The notes under the pieces were generated by a model, which was not told the DNA's origin, searched no databases, and was given only the letters and a program-made list of their open reading frames with translations. Positions 26,587-35,828 of a stretch of DNA of 64,000 nucleotides are shown in pieces. Each line of letters begins with the position of its first letter. Position 1 is the stretch's first letter. The position numbers were made by a program, and so were the translations under genes. The DNA is from Streptomyces sp. SID12488. GTDB lineage: Bacteria > Actinomycetota > Actinomycetes > Streptomycetales > Streptomycetaceae. Location: positions 62,001 through 126,000 of the forward strand of contig NZ_JAAGLT010000011.1 of assembly GCF_010548275.1 (NCBI RefSeq). The letters run 5' to 3'.

Positions 26587-27327
26587 TCAGGACGCCTGAT
26601 CACGCGCGTGCTGGCGCCGCACCGCATCCCGTAGCGCCGTCCGCACAGGTTCGGACGGAGGCGGGCCACCGGTGCTCGCCGCGACGAGTGCTTCGGCGAC
26701 GGCGCGGAGTTTGGTGTTCGTGTGCTGGGAGGCGTCGCGCAGGGCGTTCCAGGCCTGGTCGGCGGTGCACGCTTCGACGGCCATGAGGATTCCGCGGGCC
26801 TGGTCGATGACCGGGCGGGACTCGATGGCCTGCTGCAACTGCTGGACCTCGGCCTGGAGTCTGTCCACCTGTTCCGCGCGTTCCGCGGCCACCGCGGCGA
26901 GTCCCTGATCAGAGCCCAGCAGGACGACCAGGTGATGAGTGTCCGGGAGCAGCCACGCGGAGGTGGAACCTGCGGGGCCGGACCCGGCGGCAGGGGCCGA
27001 CAGGCCGGTGATCTCCAGGATGCGGCGGGGCTGGCCGCTCCAGTTGACGGACCATAACGGGATGTCGGCGGCGGCTCTGAAATCCTCCAGGCGCTCCAGG
27101 AACTGGAGTCCGGCCGTGTCCATGAAGGTGACCTCGGCCATGTCCAGGACCAGACCGTCCGTCCCGCCGGGGAGCTTGTCCAGGACCGGGCCGAGCAACG
27201 TTGTGCAGCCGTGGACTATCTCCCCGCTCGGTGTCAGGACCACCGTGGTGCCCCATATCTCGGTGCGGATGGTCAGCAGCCCGGCGGCGACCGATGCCGA
27301 CGTCGGAGAAGTGGGGACGGCAGACAT
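26587..27327 (-). CDS. STAS-ANTAR regulatory protein
   Basis: 246 residues, cytoplasmic. Residues 20-110 form a STAS domain (IRTEIWGTTVVLTPSGEIVH, then AEVTFMDTAGLQFLERL, with the phosphorylatable-type position in DTAG). A linker with a coiled coil (AERAEQVDRLQAEVQQLQQAI) leads to a C-terminal ANTAR domain (IDQARGILMAVEACTADQAW, then LRDASQHTNTKLRAVAEAL). ANTAR domains bind paired RNA hairpins to prevent transcription termination; STAS domains take part in partner switching. The fusion couples the two. ATG 27327 follows GAGGTGAG. It lies near one copy of the inverted element (27570-27691); the other copy lies near a second STAS gene. Confidence 0.85.
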   Translation of the reverse strand: MSAVPTSPTSASVAAGLLTIRTEIWGTTVVLTPSGEIVHGCTTLLGPVLDKLPGGTDGLVLDMAEVTFMDTAGLQFLERLEDFRAAADIPLWSVNWSGQPRRILEITGLSAPAAGSGPAGSTSAWLLPDTHHLVVLLGSDQGLAAVAAERAEQVDRLQAEVQQLQQAIESRPVIDQARGILMAVEACTADQAWNALRDASQHTNTKLRAVAEALVAASTGGPPPSEPVRTALRDAVRRQHARDQAS

Positions 27328-27569
27328 GTACTCACCTCGGGTCTGGGGTCCGGATGTGCCGCCGGGGGCCGCGCCGTGCCACGCCGCGCGCGACATCTGA
27401 CGTAGCCCGCGGCTGTCGTGCTGTCGCGCCTTCCCCGTCCGGGACGGCCTATTCCGGAACCGGCGTGGAGATATGGCGTGGAGATATGGCGCGGAGAGAT
27501 GGAGTGGAGGCATGGCGTGGAGACCTGGGGCCCGTTCTGCGACCCCGCCTCGGCTCGGCCGTCACTGCG

Positions 27570-27691
27570 CGTAAGAGGGCGCGCGGATAGGCGTGATGGT
27601 GGCACCCAGCCGCAAGACAGGCACAGGTCTTGGCGATCATTGAGTTGCAACGCTCTGTGATCATCGGAGAGACCTGTGCCTGCGCTGCCAT
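27570..27691 (-). repeat. ~120-bp dispersed element, copy 1
   Basis: Read on the minus strand from 27691, this segment is about 80% identical without gaps to 35138-35258 read on the plus strand. It contains a perfect 13-bp inverted repeat (CAGGCACAGGTCT at 27618-27630 and its complement at 27670-27682) around a GATCAT/GATCAT core. Both copies keep an open frame beginning MAxQAQVSxxITERxNSMI, but base changes are not concentrated at third positions. It could be a MITE-like remnant, a structured RNA or a very small gene. Confidence 0.6.
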
Positions 27692-27706
27692 GACCGGGCT
27701 GTCAGT

Positions 27707-27737
27707 TCAGACAGGCCCTTATCAGCAACCTGACAGG
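27707..27737 (+). promoter_or_regulatory. response-regulator box upstream of lipoprotein 1
   Basis: GACAGG occurs twice in direct orientation 22 bp apart (27710 and 27732) in a segment that matches, base for base over long stretches, the region upstream of the second lipoprotein read from the other strand (32322-32387). Direct repeats spaced two helical turns are the usual OmpR-family target, and an OmpR-type regulator is encoded at 32416. Confidence 0.6.
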
Positions 27738-27768
27738 ATCCTCATATCGTTCGGCCACAGTGGCCGCC

Positions 27769-28353
27769 ATGACGAACCCCTCTCATCTCAGGTGGCCGGT
27801 TTCCGGCCGCTCCGCGCGGGCAGCACTGTTCACCGTCATCGGCGCAACGGGCTTTGTCGTCCTCACCGCGTGCGGTGGCGGCGGCTCGGGCAGCGGGAGT
27901 GACAGAAGCAGTGCCGGTGACAGCGATGTCGCCTCGATCGCGAGCCCGGGCAAGGCAGTTGGGACACCGACGCGGACAACGGACCCCGACGCCGGCCGCC
28001 CCGTTATCCGGCTGGACAGCTCCGCCGAGGAGACCAACCGGATGTGGGACAGCTGGAACGCCTGCCTGAGGGCGAAGGGCGGGCCCCTGAAGGGAGCGCC
28101 GACCACCCCGGCCGAGAAGGCCGGAGCGAAGGCCTGCGCGTCGAAGGAGCCGATTACGCCGCCGGAGATGGACCCGGCCACGAATCCGGACTACTCCGAC
28201 GACCTGCGGGTCTGGGTGAAGTGTCTGAACGCCCACGGCGTCAGGGTCACCATGGTCGGCAGCTCCGACTACTCGTTCGACTCGAGCCAGTCGAATCCTC
28301 CGAACTTCGAGGAGATCGACACCGCCTGCCAGGTGAAAGCCTTCCAGAAGTAG
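27769..28353 (+). CDS. cysteine-patterned lipoprotein 1
   Basis: 194 residues. The lipobox FVVLTAC places the lipidated cysteine near residue 35, followed by a Gly/Ser linker, so the protein is anchored outside the membrane. The folded part has four further cysteines with spacing C-x23-C-x28-C-x34-C; the first and third are followed by LxxxG (CLRAKGG, CLNAHGV). The same pattern occurs in lipoprotein 2 (31575-32204) and in the kinase ectodomain (33143-34978). Function is not known; a ligand-binding or resistance role beside the ABC exporter is inferred. ATG 27769 is preferred, and GTG 27760 is in frame. No clear ribosome-binding site. Confidence 0.75.
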   Translation: MTNPSHLRWPVSGRSARAALFTVIGATGFVVLTACGGGGSGSGSDRSSAGDSDVASIASPGKAVGTPTRTTDPDAGRPVIRLDSSAEETNRMWDSWNACLRAKGGPLKGAPTTPAEKAGAKACASKEPITPPEMDPATNPDYSDDLRVWVKCLNAHGVRVTMVGSSDYSFDSSQSNPPNFEEIDTACQVKAFQK

Positions 28354-28363
28354 GCGCATAAGC

Positions 28364-28398
28364 AAGGGCGTTGGGCCGTCCAACGGCCCAACGCCCTT
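28364..28398. terminator. bidirectional terminator hairpin
   Basis: A perfect 15-bp stem (AAGGGCGTTGGGCCG at 28364-28378 and its complement at 28384-28398) with a 5-nt loop, between the convergent lipoprotein gene and ABC permease gene. Confidence 0.85.
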
Positions 28399-28434
28399 CG
28401 TCCATGTCGTCCATGTCGTCCATGTCGTTCATGC
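28399..28434. repeat. 9-bp tandem repeat
   Basis: Four copies of CGTCCATGT, the last one imperfect, run from the terminator into the last codons of the permease gene. Probably slippage; no function evident. Confidence 0.6.
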
Positions 28435-29661
28435 TGACGCGAGGGCCTCGGTGGGGGTGAGGCGGGCGGCCCTGATGGACGGGTAGACACCGGCGATCAT
28501 GCCGACGAGTACGGCGCCGCCGAACCCTTCCGCCACCGAAGTGAGCGGGACGACCGGCGGCCAGTGCTGGTAGGTGGCGTAGCCGACGGTGGCCAAGACG
28601 CCGAGGACCGTACCGGCCACGCCGCCGAGCGCGGACAGCGCGACGGACTCGGTGAGGAACTGGCCGCGGATCTGGCCCCGGTTGGCGCCCAGCGCGCGCC
28701 GCAGGCCGATCTCACGGCGGCGTTCGAGGACGGAGATGACCATGGTGTTGGCCACTCCGATACCGCCGACCAGCAGCGCGACTCCGGCGAGTCCCAGGAA
28801 GAGGGCGGAGAAGGTGGTCTGGGTGGCGCGCTTCGCGGCCAGCGCGTCGGACGGGCGGCTGATCTGGACCATGCCGGGCAGTTGCGGGTAGACCGTGGCG
28901 GGCAGCACGCCCCGGACCGCCTCCATGGCGGATTCCCTGGCCTTGATGTAGATCACCGTGGGGTGTCCGTCGAACTTCAACTGGGCGCGGGCGGCGTCCC
29001 ATCCGACGAGTACCGAGCGGTCGATGTCGGGGGAGAGCGGGGTTCGGGCAAGGATGCCGATGACCGTGAACCAGCGGTCGTTGATGTAGATCTGCGGGGC
29101 GGGTCCCCGGTCGTTCAGCTTCGCGAAGCCGAGCCGGGTGGCGGCGACCGAACCGAGCACCGCGGTGGGGAACCTCTCGGTGGCGGCGTTGAGGAAGCGG
29201 CCCGACCGCACCTCGGCGTTGATGGCCGGGAGCAGGTTGACCTCGCTGGCCAGGATGGTGAGTCCGGCGTAGTCGCCGGGGTCGACATGGTCCGAACGGT
29301 GCACGGTGGCATGGGTGTTGGCGACGGCACTGGCCATGGTGACCGGACCGATACGGCGGACCATGTCCACCGATTCCGGCGGGAGCAGCACCGGTGAGTT
29401 CGGATTGGGGACCGGCTGCGCCTGGAGCATGTTGGTGCCCATCGCCGAGAGCTCGTTCAGCAGCGCCTTCTGGCTGGAGGCCGGGATCCCGGTGACGACG
29501 ATCATGGTGGCGATGCCGATCGAGATGCCGAGGGCCGACAGCGCGGCCCGCATCTTCCGGGTACGGATGCCGAGCAGACCCAGCCCCAGAAGATCCAGCG
29601 GGGCCAGCCGTACCGGCCTGCTGTTCGCCTCGGTGACGGTGGTGTTCCCGGTGGTGTTCAT
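28429..29661 (-). CDS. MacB/FtsX-like ABC transporter permease
   Basis: 410 residues: a first membrane helix near 40-60 (ISIGIATMIVVTGIPA region), a large extracellular domain (about 65-280), then three helices near 285-395 forming the FtsX fold (FLGLAGVALLVGGIGVANTM, RRREIGLRRALGANR cytoplasmic loop, GTVLGVLATVGYA, GAVLVGMIAGVYPSIRAA). These features define MacB-type permeases, which act as mechanotransmitters rather than pump through a pore. It overlaps the ATPase gene by 4 bp and forms an operon with the ATPase, adaptor and lipoprotein 2, so the complex probably expels a peptide or antibiotic or handles a lipoprotein. Confidence 0.85.
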   Translation of the reverse strand: MNTTGNTTVTEANSRPVRLAPLDLLGLGLLGIRTRKMRAALSALGISIGIATMIVVTGIPASSQKALLNELSAMGTNMLQAQPVPNPNSPVLLPPESVDMVRRIGPVTMASAVANTHATVHRSDHVDPGDYAGLTILASEVNLLPAINAEVRSGRFLNAATERFPTAVLGSVAATRLGFAKLNDRGPAPQIYINDRWFTVIGILARTPLSPDIDRSVLVGWDAARAQLKFDGHPTVIYIKARESAMEAVRGVLPATVYPQLPGMVQISRPSDALAAKRATQTTFSALFLGLAGVALLVGGIGVANTMVISVLERRREIGLRRALGANRGQIRGQFLTESVALSALGGVAGTVLGVLATVGYATYQHWPPVVPLTSVAEGFGGAVLVGMIAGVYPSIRAARLTPTEALASA

Positions 29662-30350
29662 GACCCCTCATACGTGTCGGCGACGAGGCGTCCGTCGAGG
29701 ATCTCCACCCGACGGGGCAGCCGCTCGGCGATGTCCCGGTCGTGGGTGATGATCGCGATGGTGGTGCCCTCGTCGTTCAGCTCGGTCAGCAGCTCAAGGA
29801 CGGCCCGTCCGTTGGCGGTGTCCAGCGCGCCGGTGGGCTCGTCGGCGAGCACCAGCGCGGGGTTGTTGACCAGAGCCCGGGCGATGGCGACGCGCTGGCG
29901 TTCACCGCCGGAGAGCTGGTGCGAGAGGTGTCCGGCCCGGTGGCCCAGGCCGACCCGGGCCAGCGCCTCCAGCGCCAGCGGACGGCGTCGGCCGCGCGGC
30001 ACACCCGCGTAGAGCAGACCGGTGGCGACGTTCTCGGCTGCGGTCAGCCCCTCGGTGAGATGGAACTGCTGGAAGACGAAGCCGAGCCAGCGGCCACGCA
30101 GCGCGGACAACCGCCGGTCGGAGAGCGAGGAAACGTCCCGGCCACCGATCTCCACGGTGCCGCTCGTCGGCCGGTCCAGGGTGCCCATGATGTTCAGCAG
30201 AGTGGACTTGCCGGACCCGGAAGGTCCGACGATGGCCAGTAGTTCACCGGTCTCGATGGCCAGCGAGACATCGTCCAGCGCGTTGACCCCACCGGGATAC
30301 GCCATGCTCGCGTTGCGGACGGTGAGTACCGGACGTGTGCGGTCGGTCAT
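29658..30350 (-). CDS. ABC transporter ATP-binding protein (MacB/LolD type)
   Basis: 230 residues with all ABC motifs: Walker A GPSGSGKST near residue 43, Q-loop FVFQQFHL near 90, signature LSGGERQRVAIARAL near 143, Walker B LVLADEPTGALD near 163 and H-loop IITHDRD near 200. It powers the adjacent permease. The ATG overlaps the stop of the adaptor gene by 4 bp, and its own stop overlaps the permease start by 4 bp, so the three are translationally coupled. Of the LolD/MacB group judged by QFHLTEGLTAAEN. Nothing is missing. Confidence 0.9.
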   Translation of the reverse strand: MTDRTRPVLTVRNASMAYPGGVNALDDVSLAIETGELLAIVGPSGSGKSTLLNIMGTLDRPTSGTVEIGGRDVSSLSDRRLSALRGRWLGFVFQQFHLTEGLTAAENVATGLLYAGVPRGRRRPLALEALARVGLGHRAGHLSHQLSGGERQRVAIARALVNNPALVLADEPTGALDTANGRAVLELLTELNDEGTTIAIITHDRDIAERLPRRVEILDGRLVADTYEGS

Positions 30351-31588
30351 GAGGCCGTTGCCACCTTGGTGCCCGCGGTGATGCCGGTGCCGCTCACTTC
30401 CACCAGTCCCTTGGCGAACATCCCCGTCTCGACGGCCAGCAGACGGCCGCCGGGGAGCTGGAGCGCGTAACCGCCGCCGCTCAGCGCGAGCAGCGCGCCG
30501 ACCGGCACGGCCAGTACGCCCTTCTTGGTCTGCCCGGTGAACTGCACTTGTACGGGTGCGGAGTTGAGGCGGCGCAGCGCCGCCGTGCTGTCCAGCGAGA
30601 CGGTCACCACCAGCTGCGGTGTGCCGCCGGAGTCACCGCCTGCCTGGTCGGATGCCTGGGCATCCGTGCTGATGGCAGAGACGGTGCCATGGGCCTCGGA
30701 GTTGTCGGGCAGCGTCACGGTCGCTTTGTCACCCTGCTGGATCGAGTCGACGTCGGTCGCGTCCAGCGCCACCGACACCGACTTGGCGGTACCGGTGACC
30801 GACATCAGCGTTCCGGTGGCCGGGTCGCCGGGCTGCGCCTGTACGGCACCGACCCGTACCTCGCCCGGCAGCACCGCCACGTCGCCGGCGCCGAGGACTC
30901 CGGTGGAGGGCATACCGACCTGGGTCTGCCACCGCCCGACCGCCGCGATCAGGGAGGCGGTGAGCACCCCCTCGCCGGGCTTGACCCGGACGTAGGACGG
31001 CGACGGGGAGTGGGAGGGGGATGCCGAGGGCGACGGGGACGGCGAGGCGCTCGCGGCGCCGGTCGGCTCCGGCCGCTGCGCGACCCAACTGCCCGACGCC
31101 GGCTGGGCGCCGATGTCGTAGCCGAGCGCCTTGAGGTTGTCCGCGACCACCTTGACGTCCCTGCCCATGAGACCCCTGGTGTCCAGGGGGCGGAACAGCG
31201 GTGTGGTCCCGTAGAACACCGGCACCGGACGATCGTCCAGCCGGTACAGGGACCTGCCCCTGGACACCTTGGCCCCGACCGCCGGCAGCTGGGTGACCAG
31301 GCCGTCCTTGCCGCCCTTCACCGATACGGTCCTGCCGTAGCCCAGGGTTCCGTGCAGCGAAAGGGTGCTGGACAGGTCGGTCCTGACCACCGCGACGGTG
31401 CTCACCCGGGGCGCACCGCTCGCCGCGGCGCCCGACGGCTTCCCACCACTCCGCACCCCGGCCAGGCTGACCCCCACCACGCCTGCCGTGAGCAGTGCGG
31501 TCACCGCGATGACGACCCGTTTCCGCGCTTTCCCCGGCACCGCGCTGCCGGGCGGCTCGTCGGCCCGAACGTGCTCACTGCTTCGCAC
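30347..31588 (-). CDS. membrane-anchored adaptor protein of the ABC exporter
   Basis: 413 residues. GTG 31588 has GGAGG 6 nt upstream and overlaps the end of lipoprotein 2. A basic start is followed by one membrane helix (RVVIAVTALLTAGVVGVSLA), then an extracytoplasmic part with a biotinyl-lipoyl-like start (VSRGRSLYRLDDRPVPVFYG), a peptidoglycan-binding-like insertion (LMGRDVKVVADNLKALGYDI) interrupted by a Ser/Pro linker (SPSPSPSASPSHSPSPS), and beta-barrel elements (LDATDVDSIQQGDKATVTLP). This is the form of the HlyD/MacA-like adaptors that accompany MacB-like transporters in Gram-positive actinobacteria. It presumably links the transporter to the wall or captures substrate. Confidence 0.8.
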   Translation of the reverse strand: MRSSEHVRADEPPGSAVPGKARKRVVIAVTALLTAGVVGVSLAGVRSGGKPSGAAASGAPRVSTVAVVRTDLSSTLSLHGTLGYGRTVSVKGGKDGLVTQLPAVGAKVSRGRSLYRLDDRPVPVFYGTTPLFRPLDTRGLMGRDVKVVADNLKALGYDIGAQPASGSWVAQRPEPTGAASASPSPSPSASPSHSPSPSYVRVKPGEGVLTASLIAAVGRWQTQVGMPSTGVLGAGDVAVLPGEVRVGAVQAQPGDPATGTLMSVTGTAKSVSVALDATDVDSIQQGDKATVTLPDNSEAHGTVSAISTDAQASDQAGGDSGGTPQLVVTVSLDSTAALRRLNSAPVQVQFTGQTKKGVLAVPVGALLALSGGGYALQLPGGRLLAVETGMFAKGLVEVSGTGITAGTKVATAS

Positions 31589-32204
31589 TGAATGCCTCCA
31601 GCCGGCAACTGCTCTCGATTTCATCCGAATTGGCCGGCTGGTTGTTGGAGGCGTAGTTCCAGCCCGCGTTGTCGGGCAGCCCGACAACCTTGAGCCCCTT
31701 GGAGTTCATGCACCTGATCCATTCGCGGAAGTCATCGGCGTAATGCGGGTTCTTCTTCGGGTCCGTCTCCACAGGCTGAAGTGGTTGCTTCAAGGCGCAG
31801 ACCTTCGCCGATGCGGGAAAGTCCGAAGCGTTCACGCCCGGGAAGATCCGTTCGGCGCCCGCCGAGCCTTTCGTGTACGTCTTCACTCCGTGGTTCTGAA
31901 GGCAGGACACCCAGGCGTTGTTGAGCTTCCGGTGTTCCTCCTCGCTGCCGTCCAGGCGCAGTTGGGGGCGGCCCGAGTCGGGGTTGGCGCTCGGCCCGGC
32001 TGATCCGGCGCTCGCGGCCGGGCTGGAGATCGAGGCCACGTCGGTGTCACCGGCCCTGCCCGCACCGGAGGATCCGCCACCGCACGCGGTGAGCGCGGAA
32101 ATCGCCACCACCCCGACGGCGGCCAACGCGACGGATCGGGACCTGGTGCTGTTGCCGCATTGGTTCGCCGGGTTGCGCGGCCTTCGGCCGCGCTGTGTCC
32201 TCAA
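31575..32204 (-). CDS. cysteine-patterned lipoprotein 2
   Basis: 209 residues. The lipobox ISALTAC and a Gly/Ser linker mark an anchored exported protein. Its four later cysteines have spacing C-x34-C-x28-C-x34-C, with CLQNHGV and CMNSKGL after the first and third, and it shares (D/N)P..NP.Y.DD.R.W with lipoprotein 1. First gene of the exporter operon. The only start giving a basic signal N-terminus is TTG 32204, which lies inside a dispersed palindrome (32198-32245). The original start may have been ATG 32324, cut off by insertion of the palindrome: that frame stops within it. Confidence 0.75.
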   Translation of the reverse strand: MRTQRGRRPRNPANQCGNSTRSRSVALAAVGVVAISALTACGGGSSGAGRAGDTDVASISSPAASAGSAGPSANPDSGRPQLRLDGSEEEHRKLNNAWVSCLQNHGVKTYTKGSAGAERIFPGVNASDFPASAKVCALKQPLQPVETDPKKNPHYADDFREWIRCMNSKGLKVVGLPDNAGWNYASNNQPANSDEIESSCRLEAFSAKQ

Positions 32205-32245
32205 TCGCCGGACGGGCTGATCGCAGCCCGTCCGGCGATTGAGGA
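32198..32245. repeat. REP-like palindrome, 22-bp perfect arms
   Basis: Left arm 32198-32219 and right arm 32224-32245 are exact reverse complements (core ATCGCCGGACGGGCT) with a 4-nt loop. I know this palindrome as a common intergenic repeat in Streptomyces genomes. Here it covers the start codon region of lipoprotein 2. Confidence 0.8.
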
Positions 32246-32354
32246 CGAACCGGCTACCGGACGGACCCGGGACACGTCTGCGGCCACAGCACCAAGGCCT
32301 GGCCGGTCATTGATGTTCGGCATGGCGGCCACCATGGCCGAGCGATATGAGGAT

Positions 32355-32382
32355 CCTGTCAGGCTGTAATCAAAAACCTGTC
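32355..32382. promoter_or_regulatory. response-regulator box between lipoprotein 2 and the two-component genes
   Basis: CCTGTC at 32355 and again at 32377, 22 bp apart in direct orientation. The stretch 32322-32387 is nearly identical, inverted, to the lipoprotein 1 promoter region (27707-27771). It sits between the regulator gene and the divergent lipoprotein 2 gene and so is placed for autoregulation and operon control. Confidence 0.6.
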
Positions 32383-32415
32383 TGAATCGCAGCGCCCCGC
32401 CCTATGGTCGGCAGC

Positions 32416-33142
<727 letters not shown>

Positions 33143-33153
<11 letters not shown>

Positions 33154-34978
33154 GCCCGCGGTGCACGCCGAGACCCCCGAGACCCCCGAGACCCCCGAGA
33201 CCCCCGAGACCCCCGAGACCAGGGTGCCGCTGCGCAGGAGTCTGCTGGTCAGGCTGCTGGCTTCCTCGCTTCTCGTCGCCCTCTGCGCGATCACCGCCAC
33301 CGCCTGGCTCGCGGTACGGACCACCACCAGCGCGATCCGCCAGGAGCAGGGGCAGGTCCTCTCCGACGACACGGACATCTACAAGGTGCTCACCGACTAC
33401 GCCGCCGTCCACCCGAGTTGGGACGGAGTCACACGGACGATCAGCCGGCTCGCCGACCGGACCAACCGGCGTATCACCCTCACCGCCCAGGACCACGGCC
33501 GCCGGACGATCGCGGACTCCGCGCCCGGCACATCGCCGCTGCCCGACCGTGCGTTCGCGGTCATCGACCCGCTCCAGGTCGACCCCGCGCTGTTCCCCGA
33601 CGCCGGCACCGACCGTATCGACCCCCGTGTCCTCGGCCCGTTCCGGCTTTCCGCCGCACAGCGCCGGGATCTCCTCAGGAACGCGAACACGCTCAGGGAC
33701 TGCCTCCGCAAGCTCGGCTTGCCCGCCAAGGTCTCCGTCTCGCTCAGCGGTCACCCCAGCATCGAGACCGGCGACGACGCCAAGGAGGCCTACGCCCTGG
33801 TCCACTGCGAATCCACGCTCCAGCTCGCACTCGCGACACCGGGCGAGCTGAAGGCTCTCGACAGCCTCAACAAGCTGATCAGAAACTGCCTGGCACATCA
33901 GGGCCGGCCCGCCGTGGTACTCGACCTCACGCTCTCCCCCAAGCCGGGCGACGCCGACACCCCGGCCGCGCAGAACTGTGTCAACTCCAGCCGCCGGGAA
34001 CAGCTCGCCGCCTACGTCGCCCCGGCGGCACAGCTGTTCGTCAGTGAACCGGCCGGATCGGCGGTTCCGGGCTTCGACCTGTCGCAGGCCAACACCATCC
34101 GCATCATCGGGGTCGTCGCCCTCGTCCTCGTGCTCACCATGACCGTGACCGTGGTGATCGGCGTCCGCCTGGTCAGACCGCTGCGCGCGCTCACCAGCGC
34201 CGTACGGAACCCGGGCCGCCCGCAACTCCGCGTCCCGGTGACCACCGGCGACGAGATCGGCCGCCTCACCGCCGCCTTCAACGACCTCTCCGAGCACCGG
34301 GAACGCACCGAAGCGCAGCGCAAGGCCATGGTCAGCGACATCGCCCACGAACTGCGGACACCGCTCAGCACCATCCGCAGCTGGCTGGAAGCCACCCAGG
34401 ACGGTGTGCTCACCCCGGACGACGACGTGACCTCGGTGCTGCTGGAGGAGACCCTGCTGCTCCAGCACATCATCGACGACCTCCGGGACCTGGCGGCGGC
34501 CGAGGCCGGCACGCTCCAGCTGCACCGTGAGCTCCTGGACGCGGGCGACCTCCTGCACCACGTCGCCACCGCCCACGGAGGCCAGGCCCAGAGTGCGCGC
34601 ATCACCCTGGACGTCCGCACCGACGGTGACACCGAGCTGTACGCGGACCCCATGCGGCTGCGCCAGGCCGTCGGCAACCTGGTGTCCAACGCCGTACGCC
34701 ACACTCCCCCCGGCGGCAGTGTCACCGTGCGGTCCCGCCGGACCGGGAACATCGTCCTGATCCAGGTCAGCGACACCGGTTCCGGCATCGGCCCGGAGGA
34801 CCTGCCGCATGTCTTCGACCGGTTCTGGCGCGCCGAGAAGTCCCGCAACCGGCACACCGGCGGCAGCGGCCTCGGCCTCTCCATCGCCCGCCGGTTCACC
34901 GAGGCCCACGGCGGCAGCCTCAACGTCACCAGCTGCCCCGGAACGGAGACGGTCTTCACGCTCCAACTGCCCGGCTGA
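33143..34978 (+). CDS. sensor histidine kinase with four-cysteine ectodomain
   Basis: 611 residues. An N-terminal (ETP)n repeat precedes helix 1 (LLASSLLVALCAITATAWLA), then an ectodomain of about 260 residues, helix 2 (IIGVVALVLVLTMTVTVVIG), HAMP, the H-box DIAHELRTPLS near 395, N-box NLVSNAVRHTP near 515, G1 DTGSGIGPEDLPHVFDRF and G2 GGSGLGLSIARR. It is a complete kinase partnering the upstream regulator, with overlapping genes. The ectodomain carries C-x34-C-x26-C-x29-C with CLRKLG and CLAHQG after the first and third cysteines, the pattern of the two lipoproteins, so a common ligand or fold is likely. Confidence 0.9.
33170..33220 (+). repeat. GAGACCCCC microsatellite within the kinase gene
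   Basis: Five copies plus a partial copy of the 9-mer GAGACCCCC encode the (ETP) repeat at the kinase N-terminus. Being a multiple of three, copy changes would lengthen or shorten the tail without breaking the frame. Confidence 0.75.
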
Positions 34979-34989
34979 CCATGGGGGGT

Positions 34990-35140
34990 TCAGGGCGTCA
35001 ATACGGTGCGTACGCCCGGTACCTCGGGCTCGGTCCACGTGGTCCCGACGTCGGCCAGGGGCATCGTCCTGGCGGTGACCGCGACGCCGACGCCGTCGAT
35101 CTCCTCGATGAGGCCGGCCCCGTCGATCCCGCGGACCATG
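34990..35140 (-). pseudogene. fragment of a zinc-type alcohol dehydrogenase/quinone oxidoreductase
   Basis: The minus strand reads GIDGAGLIEEIDGVGV joined directly to TARTMPLADVGTTW and EPEVPGVRTVLTP-stop. The first piece resembles the N-terminal PGiDgaGvV motif, the second the extreme C-terminus (RtfPLaeaaeAW...pGvriVLTP) of MDR-family oxidoreductases. The catalytic and Rossmann regions between them are deleted. It abuts the dispersed element at 35138. Confidence 0.6.
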
Positions 35141-35258
35141 GCAGTACAGGCACAGGTCTCCCAGGTGATCACAGAGCGTCGCAACTCCATGATCGTCAGG
35201 TCCTGCGCCTGCCTTGCTACCGGGATGCCTTACTACGCCTGTCCGCGCGGCCTCCAAG
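35138..35258 (+). repeat. ~120-bp dispersed element, copy 2
   Basis: Plus-strand counterpart of 27570-27691, inverted relative to it, about 80% identical and gap-free. The 13-bp arms are degraded here. The open frame MAVQAQVSQVITERRNSMIV is kept. The 180 bp between this element and the STAS gene contain nothing I can support. Confidence 0.6.
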
Positions 35259-35441
35259 GCACGGTACGTAGGCGGCAGTGCGTGAGGGGCTGTGCAAAGT
35301 GCCGCGCATGATTCCGAGGTTGCGGGGCAGGGGGAAGTGGCAACATCGTGCCGGGCGTGCTGGAGGTGCGCATCAGCGTCTTCCCTCCGCCGACCGCACG
35401 GCGAACAGAACTGGGGTGCGACCGGCACACGGAGGTGGGGC

Positions 35442-35828
35442 GTGGACAGTCTGCGACGGGCGAATGTCTCGGCGTCGGTAGCGGCTTCGGAGCCGGTTCC
35501 GTCGGGAAGCGCGTTGCGGCTGCGACCGCTGCGGGACCGGGCCGGGTGGCGGGCGGTCGGGGAGATCACCTCGGTCACGTGCCCGGACTGGGAGCGGGCG
35601 CTGGAGCGACTGCCCCTTCGTATGACCCTGGGTAAGGAGATCGTGTGCCATCTGGAGATGTCCGGCGTCACGTTCGTCGATGTCGCCGGTGCCTCGGCCC
35701 TGGCGGTGGCCGCCCAGGGCCTTCCGGCGGAGCGGCGTATCGTGGTCGAACGGCCGCCTGCCAGCCTGCCACGGTTGCTTGACATGTTCTGGCCTGATTT
35801 GTCCGCGATCGAGGTGGTGGCACGATGA
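35442..35828 (+). CDS. STAS-domain protein
   Basis: 128 residues. The STAS core runs from LRPLRDRAGWRAVGEI near residue 25 through CHLEMSGVTFVDVAGASALA near 75 to the C-terminus. The position that is serine or threonine in classical anti-sigma antagonists (D-S/T) is valine here (DVAG), so it may bind without being phosphorylated. GTG 35442 has GGAGG 6 nt upstream, deciding against the longer frame from 35292. The ATG of the following MEDS/ATPase gene overlaps its end by 4 bp, suggesting the two proteins form a pair. Confidence 0.8.
   Translation: MDSLRRANVSASVAASEPVPSGSALRLRPLRDRAGWRAVGEITSVTCPDWERALERLPLRMTLGKEIVCHLEMSGVTFVDVAGASALAVAAQGLPAERRIVVERPPASLPRLLDMFWPDLSAIEVVAR

Noticed and set aside
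33170..33220. Regular 9-bp spacing considered as a possible CRISPR-like array
   Set aside because: Units are adjacent with no spacers and translate as ETP within a kinase; no CRISPR array is present in the window.
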